In this document: piece after piece, positions 43,079-51,470 of the stretch
Numbering within the stretch: position 1 is the stretch's first letter
Layout of the letters: the number at the start of each line of letters is the position of its first letter
Origin: Micrococcus sp023147585
GTDB lineage: Bacteria > Actinomycetota > Actinomycetes > Actinomycetales > Micrococcaceae
Direction: 5' to 3'
Length of the DNA: 64,000 bases
NCBI RefSeq assembly: GCF_044872765.1
Contig: NZ_CP085253.1
Span: 1,922,001 to 1,986,000, forward strand
The notes under the pieces: generated by a model
What the model was told of the DNA's origin: nothing
Seen by the model: only the letters and a program-made list of their open reading frames with translations
Database searches by the model: none
Position numbers and translations under genes: made by a program

Positions 43079-43930
43079 TCAGTTCGCCCGGGCCAGCATC
43101 CCGACGGCCGCCCAACGCCGGTTGAGCCGCTCCTGGGCCACGCCGCCGGTCGCGGCATCGCCCTCCTCGAGCGCGTCGAGCAGCGTCCAGAGGTCGTACA
43201 CGGAGTCGTCCGGCCAGACGTGCGACGTGAGTGCTCCGTAGTCCAGCTCGAGCACGGAGTCCGGGTGGAAGGAGCCCAGCCACTCGCCCATCACCGTCAG
43301 CTCGCCGAGGAGCTCGGACTCCGGGGCGTGCCGGACGAGCACCGCGGCCGCGTGCGCGCACCGCTCCCGGGCGACCGTCACGCGCGCCCGCCGGCAGGCC
43401 ACCGTCTCCCCGTCCACGAGCCGCTGCACGGGCTCCTCCGGGTCGAACGCCGCGAGCCAGCCGTGCGGCACGCCCCACGTGGCGGTGCGCGTCTGCACGC
43501 GGTGGTGGCCGCCCTCGCCGTGCGGCTCGTCCGGGTCCGGGGAGAGCCCCCACTCGTCCTCGAGCTGCACGAGCGCGCGGCCGCGGTTCATGGCGCGGGC
43601 CGCCGCCGGGATCGCGGCCTCGAACGCGGACGGCGTCATGGCGCCCTCGAGCAGGGCGGCCGCCATCTCCGCGCGCAGTCCGAGCTCGTCCGGGCAGTAG
43701 AACGCGGAGCCGTGGGAGTCCGTCACCACGCGCACGAGCTCGTCCTCGCCGGGCTCGGGGAACGGGTCCGCGGCGCGGCGCACCAGGCGCTGCCGCGCCC
43801 GCTCGTCCGCCTCGGCCTCGACCTCGACGCGGGAGCGGTGCGTCCCGGCGATCAGCCGTGCCTGCACCGCGTCCGGGTACGCGGTGAGCGGCTGGAAGAC
43901 GCGCAGGTGCGCGGTGCCACGGTGCGGCAT
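43079..43930 (-). CDS. Conserved actinobacterial protein of unknown function
   Basis: A 283-residue soluble protein beginning MPHRGTAHLRVFQPLTAYP. It contains RWxxxVG-like C-terminal AQERLNRRWAAVGMLARAN and a conserved central WGVPHGWLAAFDPEEP stretch. I recognise the start as typical of an actinobacterial family without assigned role. It begins 9 bases after xthA on the same strand and has no leaderless -10, so it is probably translated from the xthA transcript. Confidence 0.8.
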   Translation of the reverse strand: MPHRGTAHLRVFQPLTAYPDAVQARLIAGTHRSRVEVEAEADERARQRLVRRAADPFPEPGEDELVRVVTDSHGSAFYCPDELGLRAEMAAALLEGAMTPSAFEAAIPAAARAMNRGRALVQLEDEWGLSPDPDEPHGEGGHHRVQTRTATWGVPHGWLAAFDPEEPVQRLVDGETVACRRARVTVARERCAHAAAVLVRHAPESELLGELTVMGEWLGSFHPDSVLELDYGALTSHVWPDDSVYDLWTLLDALEEGDAATGGVAQERLNRRWAAVGMLARAN

Positions 43931-43939
43931 GCCGGCGGC

Positions 43940-44767
43940 TCAGCCCAGCTCGACGACGACGGGCGCGTGGTCCGAGGCACCCTTGCCCTTGCGCTCCTCA
44001 CGGTCGATGAAGGCGTCCGTGACCGTCTCGGCGAGCGCGGGGGAGCACAGCTGGAAGTCGATGCGCATGCCCTTCTTCTTGGGGAAGGCCAGGCCCGTGT
44101 AGTCCCAGTAGGTGTACACCCCGGGTCCGGGGTGGCGGGGGCGCACCACGTCCTGGAGGCCGGCCTCCTCGAACGCGTGGAACGCGGCGCGCTCGGGCGG
44201 GGAGACGTGCGTGTAGCCCTCGTCCACGAACAGGTCGATGTCCCACACGTCCTCGTCCTGCGGGGCGATGTTCCAGTCGCCGGTGAGGGCCAGGCGCGTC
44301 TGGGGGTCCGCGGCGAGGCGCTCGGCGGCGTGCTCGCGCAGCACCCGCAGCCACTCCAGCTTGTAGGGCATGTGCTCGTCCTGCAGGCCGCGCCCGTTGG
44401 GCACGTAGAGGCTCCACAGGCGGACGGGTGCGACGCCGTCGCGCGCCTCGGTGCCCACCGTCGCGCCGATCGCGCGGGACTCCTCGGCCGGGTCCTTGCC
44501 CCCCTTGCCGAAGTGCGGCTGGCCGGGGAAGCCGCGCTGCACGTCCGTGAGGCCCACGCGGGAGGCGATGGCCACGCCGTTCCACTGCGAGATCCCGTTG
44601 TGGGCCACCTCGTAGCCGGCACGCTCGAAGAGCTCCCACGGGAAGTTCTCGTCCTTGCACTTGGTCTCCTGGATCGCCAGGACGTCGATGTCCTGGCGCT
44701 CGAGGAAGGCCTCGACGCGGTCGGCGCGGGCACGGAGGGAGTTGACGTTCCAGGTCGCGATCTTCAC
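43940..44767 (-). CDS. xth: Exodeoxyribonuclease III
   Basis: A 275-residue AP endonuclease/3'-5' exonuclease of base-excision repair. Motifs: MKIATWNVNSLRAR, LAIQETKCKDENFPW (metal Glu), VPNGRGLQDEHMPYKLEWL, ALTGDWNIAPQDEDVWD (Asp/Asn) and the catalytic KGASDHAPVVVEL at the end. Length and order are normal. The GTG at 44767 has TAGGCT 6 nt upstream, so it is leaderless and starts an operon with the downstream hypothetical gene. Confidence 0.96.
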   Translation of the reverse strand: MKIATWNVNSLRARADRVEAFLERQDIDVLAIQETKCKDENFPWELFERAGYEVAHNGISQWNGVAIASRVGLTDVQRGFPGQPHFGKGGKDPAEESRAIGATVGTEARDGVAPVRLWSLYVPNGRGLQDEHMPYKLEWLRVLREHAAERLAADPQTRLALTGDWNIAPQDEDVWDIDLFVDEGYTHVSPPERAAFHAFEEAGLQDVVRPRHPGPGVYTYWDYTGLAFPKKKGMRIDFQLCSPALAETVTDAFIDREERKGKGASDHAPVVVELG

Positions 44768-44788
44768 CCGGCCAGCCTAACGAAGGGG

Positions 44789-45670
44789 TCAGCGCCACCA
44801 GTCGTCGTGGATGGTCACCGGCGTCGTCCGCTTGTGGCGGGAGCGCAGCCAGATGCCCTCGAGCCGCTCGGCGACCTCCTCGGGGATCTCCCGTCCCTCG
44901 AGGTAGTCGTCGATGTGCTCGTAGCTCATGCCCAGCTCGGTCTCGTCCGTCTGGCCCGGCTTGCCGTCCAGCAGGTCCGCGGTGGGGACCTTGTCCCACA
45001 GGTGCTCGGGGGCGCCCATCTCCTTCGCGAGGGCCCGCACCTGGCGCTTGTCGAGGCCGAACAGCGGCAGGATGTCCGCACCGCCGTCGCCGAACTTGGT
45101 GAAGAAGCCCGTGGTGGACTCCGCGCCCTGGTCCGTGCCGATCACCAGCTGCCCGTGCGCGCCGGCCACGGCGTACTGCGCGGTCATGCGCAGGCGGGCC
45201 TTCACGTTGCCCTTGTCGAAGTCGGAGATCTCCTCGCCGACGCCCGCGGCGAAGGCCGCCGCGAGGCCGTCGGTGGCGTCGCCGATGTTGATCGTCACCT
45301 CGCGGTCGGCGTCCACGAAGTCCAGGGCCGCCTGGGCGTCGGCCTCGTCGTGCTGCACCTTGTGGGGCAGGCGCACGCCGGTGAACTGGGGCGCCTCGCG
45401 GGTCGGGGCCCCGAGGGCGGGCTGCGCGCGGCCCTCCACGACCGCGTCCGCGACGCCCAGCTGCGCGCGGCGGCGCTCCACCGCGAGCTGGGCCAGTCGG
45501 CCGGCGGCCGTGGAGTCCACGCCGCCGGAGATGCCCAGCACGTAGCCGGACGCGCCGGTGGCCTCGAGGTAGTCCACGAGGAACTGCACGCGGGCCTCGA
45601 CCTCGGCGGCCGGGTCGATCTCGGGCTTCACGCCCATCTCGTCGATGATCTGCTGCTGGAGTTCACGCAT
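44789..45670 (-). CDS. nadE: NAD synthetase, ammonia-dependent
   Basis: A 293-residue enzyme that amidates deamido-NAD at the last step of NAD synthesis. The ATP pyrophosphatase P-loop is VLGISGGVDSTAAG; further motifs are YAVAGAHGQLVIGTDQGAES, FTKFGDGGADILPLFGL and a C-terminal substrate segment PTADLLDGKPGQTDE. No glutaminase domain is present, so free ammonia is the donor. The ATG at 45670 is supported by TAGGGT 7 nt upstream rather than the GTG three codons earlier. Confidence 0.95.
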   Translation of the reverse strand: MRELQQQIIDEMGVKPEIDPAAEVEARVQFLVDYLEATGASGYVLGISGGVDSTAAGRLAQLAVERRRAQLGVADAVVEGRAQPALGAPTREAPQFTGVRLPHKVQHDEADAQAALDFVDADREVTINIGDATDGLAAAFAAGVGEEISDFDKGNVKARLRMTAQYAVAGAHGQLVIGTDQGAESTTGFFTKFGDGGADILPLFGLDKRQVRALAKEMGAPEHLWDKVPTADLLDGKPGQTDETELGMSYEHIDDYLEGREIPEEVAERLEGIWLRSRHKRTTPVTIHDDWWR

Positions 45671-45736
45671 GCGGGACACCCTACGGCGGCGTCCCCGGGT
45701 GCGTCCCGGCCCTGGCGTCCCCGGGGAGGCCTCGGC

Positions 45737-46180
45737 TCAGGCCTCCGGGTGGCCGAGGTTGCGGGCCACCTGCCGCAGCGTGCGCAGGGTGACGTCGTAG
45801 TGCTCGGCGGGCAGGCCCTCCGTCGCGCGCTCGCGCAGGGCGGTCACGGCGGCCGCCACCCGGTCGCCCGCGGACCGGCCGGTCTGGGTGAGGGAGTACA
45901 GCTCGCCCTCGTACACCACCCATCCGGACTCCACGAGCTCCTCGAGCTGGCCGGCGACGGCGGCGCGCTGCTCCTCCTCGAACCCACCCGTGAGCTCGGC
46001 GGTGGTCCGCGGTGCGGTGGAGAGGACGTTGAGGACCTGCCACTGCGCGCGGGTGAGCCCGTGCTCCTCGAGGGACTGGGCCACCTGGGCCGCGATCAGG
46101 GCCTCCGTCACCGTGAGCCAATGGGAGAGGGGGAGGCCGGAGGGGTGCTGGTGGGTCGTGTCGTTCGCCTGGTCCGTCAT
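45737..46180 (-). CDS. MarR-like winged-helix regulator
   Basis: A 147-residue protein with the MarR layout: helix SHWLTVTEALIAAQVAQSLEE, then LTRAQWQVLNVLSTAPRTTAELT, the recognition helix region and a beta wing WVVYEGELYSLTQTGRSAGD. It lacks cysteines that would mark an oxidative sensor. TACGCT 7 nt before the ATG suggests leaderless expression. It is divergent from pyrE by 160 bases, but a regulatory link to pyrE is not implied by the sequence. Confidence 0.78.
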   Translation of the reverse strand: MTDQANDTTHQHPSGLPLSHWLTVTEALIAAQVAQSLEEHGLTRAQWQVLNVLSTAPRTTAELTGGFEEEQRAAVAGQLEELVESGWVVYEGELYSLTQTGRSAGDRVAAAVTALRERATEGLPAEHYDVTLRTLRQVARNLGHPEA

Positions 46181-46328
46181 GGCCCCGAGCGTAGCCAGCG
46201 GGGCGCGGGAGCGGCAGGGGGCGGCGCCCCCTGCCGCGGCCGGGCACAGTTCTGCCAGGCAACCACGGGGTCGCCTGGAAGAACCCGGCCGGAGCCCGTC
46301 GGCCGAGATGGGCGCGATCGGCCGCGAT

Positions 46329-46334
46329 TAGGCT
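46329..46334 (+). promoter_or_regulatory. -10 element of leaderless pyrE
   Basis: TAGGCT is followed by exactly 6 nt (GGGCGC) and the ATG of pyrE. The same arrangement recurs at many genes in the window. Confidence 0.6.
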
Positions 46335-46340
46335 GGGCGC

Positions 46341-46931
46341 ATGACCGACGCGCAGACCCAGACCGCCGACCCCACCCCCGAGCAGGATCGCGAGCGACTC
46401 AAGCAGCTCATCACCGAGCTCGCCGTGGTGCACGGCCGGGTGACGCTCTCCTCCGGCAAGGAGGCGGACTACTACGTGGACCTGCGCCGCGTCACGCTGC
46501 ACCACGAGGCGGCCCCGCTGATCGGCCGCGTGATGCTGCGCCTGCTCGAGGACGCCGGGATCGAGTACGAGACGATGGGCGGCCTCACCATGGGCGCCGA
46601 CCCCGTGGCCACCGCGATGATGCACGCCGCCGGGGCCCAGGGCCGCGCGCTCGACGCGTTCGTGGTCCGCAAGGCGCAGAAGTCCTACGGCATGGGCCGC
46701 CAGGTCGAGGGCCCGGGCGTGGACGGGCGCCGCGTCGTCGTGCTGGAGGACACCTCCACCACCGGCGGCTCCGCGCTCACCGCGGTGGAGGGCGTGCGTC
46801 GCGCCGGCGGTGACGTGCAGGCCGTGGCCGTGATCGTGGACCGCGCCACCGGTGCCGCCGAGCGCGTGGCCGAGGAGGCCGGGGTCCCCTACCTGTACGC
46901 CTTCGACAAGGACGAGCTCGGCCTCCACTGA
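46341..46931 (+). CDS. pyrE: Orotate phosphoribosyltransferase
   Basis: A 196-residue enzyme forming OMP from orotate and PRPP in pyrimidine synthesis. Recognised by VHGRVTLSSGKEADYYVDLR, the TMGGLTMGADPVATAM loop, KSYGMGRQVEGPGVDGR and the PRPP-binding motif VVVLEDTSTTGGSAL. It stands alone, not in a pyr operon. Its transcript appears leaderless. A long hairpin separates it from convergent corA. Confidence 0.94.
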   Translation: MTDAQTQTADPTPEQDRERLKQLITELAVVHGRVTLSSGKEADYYVDLRRVTLHHEAAPLIGRVMLRLLEDAGIEYETMGGLTMGADPVATAMMHAAGAQGRALDAFVVRKAQKSYGMGRQVEGPGVDGRRVVVLEDTSTTGGSALTAVEGVRRAGGDVQAVAVIVDRATGAAERVAEEAGVPYLYAFDKDELGLH

Positions 46932-46940
46932 CCCCGTCAC

Positions 46941-47008
46941 TTTCGTGAGGGAAATCGTCGCCTCCATCCCAGCAGGTTGGCCAGGAGGCGACGATATCCC
47001 TAGCGAAA
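46941..47008. terminator. Long bidirectional hairpin between pyrE and corA
   Basis: GAGGGA-ATCGTCGCCTCC and GGAGGCGACGATATCCCT form a stem of about 24 bp with outer TTTCG/CGAAA, around a loop of 18 nt. It mirrors the hairpin at 43004-43060 in scale. Confidence 0.8.
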
Positions 47009-47016
47009 CGCGGGGG

Positions 47017-48057
47017 TCAGAGCCAGTCGTTGCGCTTGAACAGCACGTAGAGCGTGACCGCCACCGCCAGCATGAGCGCGAGGGCGAAGGGGTAGCCCCA
47101 GAACCAGTGCAGCTCCGGCATGTGGTCGAAGTTCATGCCGTAGATGGACCCGATGAGCTGCGGGGCGAAGATGATGGCCGCCCACGAGGAGATCTTCTTC
47201 GTCTGCTCGTTCTGCGCGATCGACTGCTCCGCCAGCCGTTTGCTCGCGAGGGTCGAGTCCAGGGCGAGCGCGTTCTCCAGGACGGTGCGCAGGGACGCGG
47301 CCTTGTCGTTGAGGTGGACCACGTGGTCGTGCACGTCGCGCAGGCGGCGCAGGGTCTCCACGGCCGCGTCGTCATCCACGTGGGCGGCGTGGGAGCCGTC
47401 CAGCTTCGCGCCCGTGGCGCTCTCCACGGACCGCTGCATCTGCTGCACCATGGCGGGCAGCTCCTTGATGGCGCGCTGCACGTGGATCACCTGGCGCGAG
47501 AGCTTGTAGATGCGCCGTGACACGCCCCTGTTCCGGCGGAAGAGCTGGTCCTCGATCTGGTCCACGTCCGTCTCGAGGCCGTCCATCACCGGGAAGTAGT
47601 CGTCCACCACGCGGTCCAGGATCTCGAAGGAGACCTGCCAGGGCCCGAGGGCCAGCCGGTCCGGGTGCTCCTCCAGGGCAGCGCGGATGCCCGCCAGGTC
47701 GGGCTCGTCCGAGTGGCGGACGGTCACCACGAAGTTCTCCCCGGTGAAGACCGAGAGCTCGCCGATGACCACGAGCTCCTTCTGGTCGTCGTAGCGCGCG
47801 GGGTGCAGGACCATGAACCAGCCGTCCCCGTAGTGGTCGAGCTTCGCCCGCTCGCCGCCGTTGACGGCGTCCTCGACCGCCAGCTCATGGAGGTGCAGCT
47901 CGGTCGCCACCGCCTGCAGCTCGGCCTCGCTCGGCCGGTAGAGCCCGAGCCACGCCATGCCCCCCTCCCGCTCGCAGGACTCCCAGGTGTCGTCGAGGCT
48001 GGTCGGCGTGTGGACGCGCTTGCCGTCCACGTAGACGGCGTTGTCGATGGTGGTCAC
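47017..48057 (-). CDS. corA: CorA-family magnesium/cobalt transporter
   Basis: A 346-residue channel subunit. The N-terminal soluble domain is about 285 residues and ends in a long helix (RLAEQSIAQNEQTKKISSWA). Two C-terminal helices follow, the first with the selectivity motif YGMNFDHMPE, and the protein ends in KRNDWL. It moves Mg2+ down the membrane potential. The GTG at 48057 follows a CAGAAT -10-like hexamer at 6 nt; the longer upstream reading is not needed. It is divergent from a small membrane protein gene with its own leaderless promoter. Confidence 0.93.
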   Translation of the reverse strand: MTTIDNAVYVDGKRVHTPTSLDDTWESCEREGGMAWLGLYRPSEAELQAVATELHLHELAVEDAVNGGERAKLDHYGDGWFMVLHPARYDDQKELVVIGELSVFTGENFVVTVRHSDEPDLAGIRAALEEHPDRLALGPWQVSFEILDRVVDDYFPVMDGLETDVDQIEDQLFRRNRGVSRRIYKLSRQVIHVQRAIKELPAMVQQMQRSVESATGAKLDGSHAAHVDDDAAVETLRRLRDVHDHVVHLNDKAASLRTVLENALALDSTLASKRLAEQSIAQNEQTKKISSWAAIIFAPQLIGSIYGMNFDHMPELHWFWGYPFALALMLAVAVTLYVLFKRNDWL

Positions 48058-48106
48058 CGGGACATTCTGCCCCGGCGAGCGGGGCGCGGCGGCGTACGGT
48101 GGAGCC

Positions 48107-48472
48107 ATGAGCAAGCAGCAGAGCCGTCCCGTCGTCCGCGACGGCAAGACCCTCCTCCCCGCCGACGCCGTCACCACCGCCCCGATCGCGGCCCTCGGGC
48201 TGGTCGGCGGCTACCTGACCGCCCGCGAGACCGGCATCCGACCGCTCGGCGGCGTGGTGCTCGCCGCGGCCGGCGGCCACGCGGGCCGCACCTGGCTGGC
48301 CAAGGGCGGCCCCGTCGTCGCCGGGGCCCTCTCCGCGCTGTACCTCGGCGGCTTCGGCGCCTCCCACCCGCTCGCGAAGAGGATCGGCGCGTGGCCCGCG
48401 GTGCTCTCCGTGGCCGGAGCGTCCGCGCTCGGCTCGTGGGCCCTCGTGGACCGCAAGGCCGGCCGCCGCTGA
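48107..48472 (+). CDS. Small hydrophobic protein of unknown function
   Basis: A 121-residue protein with three short hydrophobic Ala/Gly-rich segments (ALGLVGGYLTARETG, LGGVVLAAAGGHAG, GALSALYLGGFGASHPL). It is probably a membrane protein. TACGGT lies 6 nt before the ATG, in a 49-bp spacer shared with corA. Homologues of this type occur in Micrococcaceae-like genomes as far as I recall, without assigned function. Confidence 0.7.
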   Translation: MSKQQSRPVVRDGKTLLPADAVTTAPIAALGLVGGYLTARETGIRPLGGVVLAAAGGHAGRTWLAKGGPVVAGALSALYLGGFGASHPLAKRIGAWPAVLSVAGASALGSWALVDRKAGRR

Positions 48473-48600
48473 GCGCGCCCCGGCAGCATGACGACGGCGG
48501 CGCTCGCCCCGGCGCGCCCGTCTCCTCGGGTGCGCCGGTCTCCTCCGCCGTTCCCGGGGACGGGGGCCGGGACGGAGAGGGACCGGATGCCGAGCGCGCC

Positions 48601-49206
48601 GTGGGCGTGCCCCCGTGGGAGGGGCCGTGGCCCGACGACGCGCGCCTCGACCCGGAGCTGCTGGCCGGCGGCGACCGCCGCAACGTCCTGGACCGCTACC
48701 GGTACTGGCGGCTCGAGGCGATCGTGGCCGAGCTGGATGCCCGGCGGCATCCGTTCCACGTGGCCATCGAGAACTGGCAGCACGACCTGAACATCGGCAC
48801 GGTGGTGCGCACCGCGAACGCGTTCAACGCTGCGGGCGTGCACGTCATCGGCCGGCGCCGCTGGAACCGGCGCGGGGCCATGGTGACGGACCGGTACCTC
48901 CACGTGCACCACCACGCGTCCGTGGAGGAGTTCACGGGGTGGGCCGCGGGTCAGGGGCTGCCCGTGATCGGGGTGGACCTCTTCCCGGAGTCCGTGCCGC
49001 TTGAGACGTTCGACTTCCCGCGATCGTGCGTGCTCGTGTTCGGCCAGGAGGGCCCCGGGCTCTCGGAGGAGGTGCGGGCGGCGAGCGAGGCGGTCCTCTC
49101 GATCGCCCAGTACGGCTCCACCCGCTCGATCAACGCGGGCGTGGCCGCCGGCATCGCGATGCACGGCTGGATCCGCCAGCACGGGGGCCCGGCGCCGTCG
49201 TCGTGA
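48601..49206 (+). CDS. SpoU/TrmH-family RNA methyltransferase
   Basis: Predicted SAM-dependent 2'-O-ribose methyltransferase with a trefoil knot. Core motifs: HVAIENWQHDLNIGTVVRTANAF (motif 1, written in part), VLVFGQEGPGLSEEV (motif 2) and GSTRSINAGVAAGIAMHGW (motif 3). The actinobacterial N-terminus PPWEGPWPDDARLDPELLAG is present. The start is uncertain: the frame is open much further upstream but without a good start, and the GTG at 48601 begins just before conserved sequence. An imperfect 18-bp duplication (GCGCCCGTCTCCTC type) lies just upstream. Confidence 0.82.
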   Translation: MGVPPWEGPWPDDARLDPELLAGGDRRNVLDRYRYWRLEAIVAELDARRHPFHVAIENWQHDLNIGTVVRTANAFNAAGVHVIGRRRWNRRGAMVTDRYLHVHHHASVEEFTGWAAGQGLPVIGVDLFPESVPLETFDFPRSCVLVFGQEGPGLSEEVRAASEAVLSIAQYGSTRSINAGVAAGIAMHGWIRQHGGPAPSS

Positions 49207-49217
49207 TGGGGGTCGCG

Positions 49218-49275
49218 TCCCGTCTCGTGCACGACGGCGGGGCGAATGGCTCCCGTCTCGTGCACGACGGCGGGG
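49218..49275 (+). repeat. Direct 25-bp repeat with palindromic core
   Basis: An identical 25-bp unit at 49218-49242 and 49251-49275 (period 33), starting TCCCGTCTCGTGCACGACGG. Its core TCGTGCACGA is a perfect palindrome. Related inverted versions (CGTGGACGAGACGGG and CTCGTGGACGAAGCGGG) occur at 9196-9240. All lie between genes. Confidence 0.75.
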
Positions 49276-49284
49276 TGCGGGGAG

Positions 49285-50181
49285 TCAGCCGGCGAAGGGG
49301 CGGGCCGGCAGGCCCGTCACCCCCGGGCGGACGGCGAACAGGGCGCCGGCCAGCGGGTCCTCGCCCTGCTCCATGTTCTCCCACGACGTGGTGATGTAGA
49401 GGGTGCCCAGGTCCTCGCCGCCGAAGGTGCACGCCGTGGTCTTCTGCACGGGCACCTCCACCACCTCGTCGAGCCTCCCCTCGGGCGTGTAGCGGTGGAT
49501 CTGCCCGTGGCTGATCACGGCCACCCAGATCCCGCCCTCGGCGTCCACGGTGAGACCGTCCGGCTTGCCCTCGCCGTCCAGCACGTCGGTGAGCACGCGG
49601 CGGTTCGTCAGGCCTTCCTCGCGGGAGTAGTCGAACACCGCCACCTGCCGGGTGGGCGTGTCGTCGTAGTAGGCGAGCGAGCCGTCCGGGCTCCACTCCA
49701 GGCCGTTCGACGTCGTCGCGCCGGTGAGCACCGCGTCCACGTCGCCCGCGCCGCCCTCGGGCCCGGGGGAGAGTCGGTAGAGGGTCGCGGCACCGGGGGT
49801 CTTGGCGTAGGCCATGGTGCCGCAGTGGAAGCGGCCGTCCGGATCGCAGCCGCCCTCGTTCATGCGGATCCCGTCGGCCTCGGGCCACAGCTCGGGCAGC
49901 GTGGTCAGCTCCCCGTCCGGAGACATGAGGGCGAAGCCCCGCTCCACGCCGATCACGGCGCCGCCCCCGACGCGCGGGCGCAGGGCCGCGGCGACGTCGC
50001 CCACGTGGGTGCGCTCCACGCCGCCGTCCGCTCGCAGGGACAGCACGTCCCCCGCGAGCATGTCCACCCAGCGCAGCCCACCGCCGGCGGCCAGGCCCTC
50101 GGAGGCGGTGCCCCAGCTCTCGGCCCACACGGGGCCCTCGCCGTGGTAGCAGAGGGGATCGGTGACCTGTTCGGCGCGCAT
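49285..50181 (-). CDS. SMP-30/gluconolactonase family protein
   Basis: A 298-residue six-bladed beta-propeller. The metal-site glutamate is in LCYHGEGPVWAE; IRMNEGGCDPDGRFHCGTM, TTSNGLEWSPDGSLAYYDDT and KPDGLTVDAEGGIWVAV are the conserved Asn/Asp-bearing blades, and the family end is ACTFGGEDLGTLYITTS. A calcium-dependent lactonase acting on sugar lactones is the likely role. AAGGAG before the ATG at 50181 sets the start. It is divergent from fba. Confidence 0.9.
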   Translation of the reverse strand: MRAEQVTDPLCYHGEGPVWAESWGTASEGLAAGGGLRWVDMLAGDVLSLRADGGVERTHVGDVAAALRPRVGGGAVIGVERGFALMSPDGELTTLPELWPEADGIRMNEGGCDPDGRFHCGTMAYAKTPGAATLYRLSPGPEGGAGDVDAVLTGATTSNGLEWSPDGSLAYYDDTPTRQVAVFDYSREEGLTNRRVLTDVLDGEGKPDGLTVDAEGGIWVAVISHGQIHRYTPEGRLDEVVEVPVQKTTACTFGGEDLGTLYITTSWENMEQGEDPLAGALFAVRPGVTGLPARPFAG

Positions 50182-50338
50182 GGCGGCTCCTTCGTGGCGG
50201 CGGGGTGACGGGTGGTCCGCCGCCGACGCTACCGGGGCGCAGGGCATCGTCGTCCAGCCCTGACCGCGCCTGCACCCGCCCCGTTACGATGACGAGCAGA
50301 ACGATCCGCCGCCCCGCGACATGAGGAGCTTGAGAAGC

Positions 50339-51361
50339 ATGCCCATCGCCTCCCCGGACAAGTACGCCGAGATGATCGACGCCGCCAAGAACGGCCCCTT
50401 CGCCTACCCGGCCATCAACGTCACCAGCTCCCAGACCCTCAACGCCGCCATCCGCGGCTTCGCCGAGGCCGAGTCGGACGGCATCATCCAGGTCTCCACC
50501 GGCGGCGCCGCCTACTTCTCCGGCTCCTCCGTGAAGGACATGGTCACCGGCTCGCTCGCCATGGCCGCGTTCGCCCGCGAGGTTGCCAAGAAGTACAGCG
50601 TGAACATCGCGCTGCACACGGACCACTGCCCCAAGGACAAGCTGGACGGCTTCGTCCGCCCGCTCCTGGACGCCTCCGAGGCCGAGGTCAAGGCCGGCCG
50701 GGACCCGCTCTTCAACTCCCACATGTGGGACGGCTCCGCCGAGACCCTCGAGGAGAACCTGCGCATCGCGAAGGAGCTCCTGGCCCGCACCCGCGCCAAC
50801 CGTCAGATCCTCGAGGTCGAGATCGGCGTCGTGGGCGGCGAGGAGGACGGCGTGGCCCATGAGATCAACGACAAGCTCTACACCACCATCGAGGACGGCA
50901 TCGCGACGGTGGAGGCCCTCGGCACCGGGGAGGACGGCCGCTACCTCACCGCGCTGACCTTCGGCAACGTGCACGGCGTGTACAAGCCGGGCGGCGTGAA
51001 GCTGCGCCCGGAGATCCTCGAGGAGATCCAGACCGCGGTGGGCAAGAAGTTCGGGAAGCAGCGCCCGTTCGACCTCGTGTTCCACGGCGGCTCCGGCTCC
51101 TCCGAGCAGGAGATCGCGGACGCCGTCTCCTTCGGCGTGGTGAAGATGAACGTGGACACGGACACCCAGTACGCGTTCACCCGCCCCGTGGTGGGCCACA
51201 TGCTCGAGAACTACGCCGGCGTGCTCAAGGTGGACGGCGAGGTGGGCGACAAGAAGATGTACGACCCCCGCGTGTGGGGCGCCAAGGCCGAGACCGCCAT
51301 GGCCGAGCGCGTGGCCCTGGCCGCGCAGAACCTCGGCGCCGCGGGACGCACCATCGGCTGA
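50339..51361 (+). CDS. fba: Class II fructose-bisphosphate aldolase
   Basis: A 340-residue zinc-dependent aldolase of glycolysis/gluconeogenesis. It has the long (type A) pattern: AYPAINVTSSQTLNAAIRGF, ALHTDHCPKDKLDGF (zinc His and Asp), GVVGGEEDGVAHEI, FGNVHGVYKPGGVKL, VFHGGSGSSEQEI and VKMNVDTDTQYAFTRPV. GAGGAG about 10 nt before the ATG at 50339 fixes the start; TACGAT at 50284-50289 is a likely -10. The strong terminator at 51374 ends it. Confidence 0.97.
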   Translation: MPIASPDKYAEMIDAAKNGPFAYPAINVTSSQTLNAAIRGFAEAESDGIIQVSTGGAAYFSGSSVKDMVTGSLAMAAFAREVAKKYSVNIALHTDHCPKDKLDGFVRPLLDASEAEVKAGRDPLFNSHMWDGSAETLEENLRIAKELLARTRANRQILEVEIGVVGGEEDGVAHEINDKLYTTIEDGIATVEALGTGEDGRYLTALTFGNVHGVYKPGGVKLRPEILEEIQTAVGKKFGKQRPFDLVFHGGSGSSEQEIADAVSFGVVKMNVDTDTQYAFTRPVVGHMLENYAGVLKVDGEVGDKKMYDPRVWGAKAETAMAERVALAAQNLGAAGRTIG

Positions 51362-51373
51362 CCCGCACCGCCG

Positions 51374-51427
51374 CCGACGACGCCGGCCGGCCGCCTCCCG
51401 AAGGAGGCGGTCGGCCGGCGTCGTCGG
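51374..51427 (+). terminator. Terminator after fba
   Basis: A near-perfect stem of about 24 bp (CCGACGACGCCGGCCG arm and its complement) with a CGAA loop. It lies between fba and the convergent lipoprotein gene. Confidence 0.85.
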
Positions 51428-51470
51428 TGAGGGCGGGGCAACCGGGGCGGGGTGCCCCCGGGTCTCAGGC

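Noticed and set aside
49218..49275. CRISPR-like repeat pair
   Set aside because: Only two units with an 8-bp spacer and no cas genes; it is a short direct repeat.
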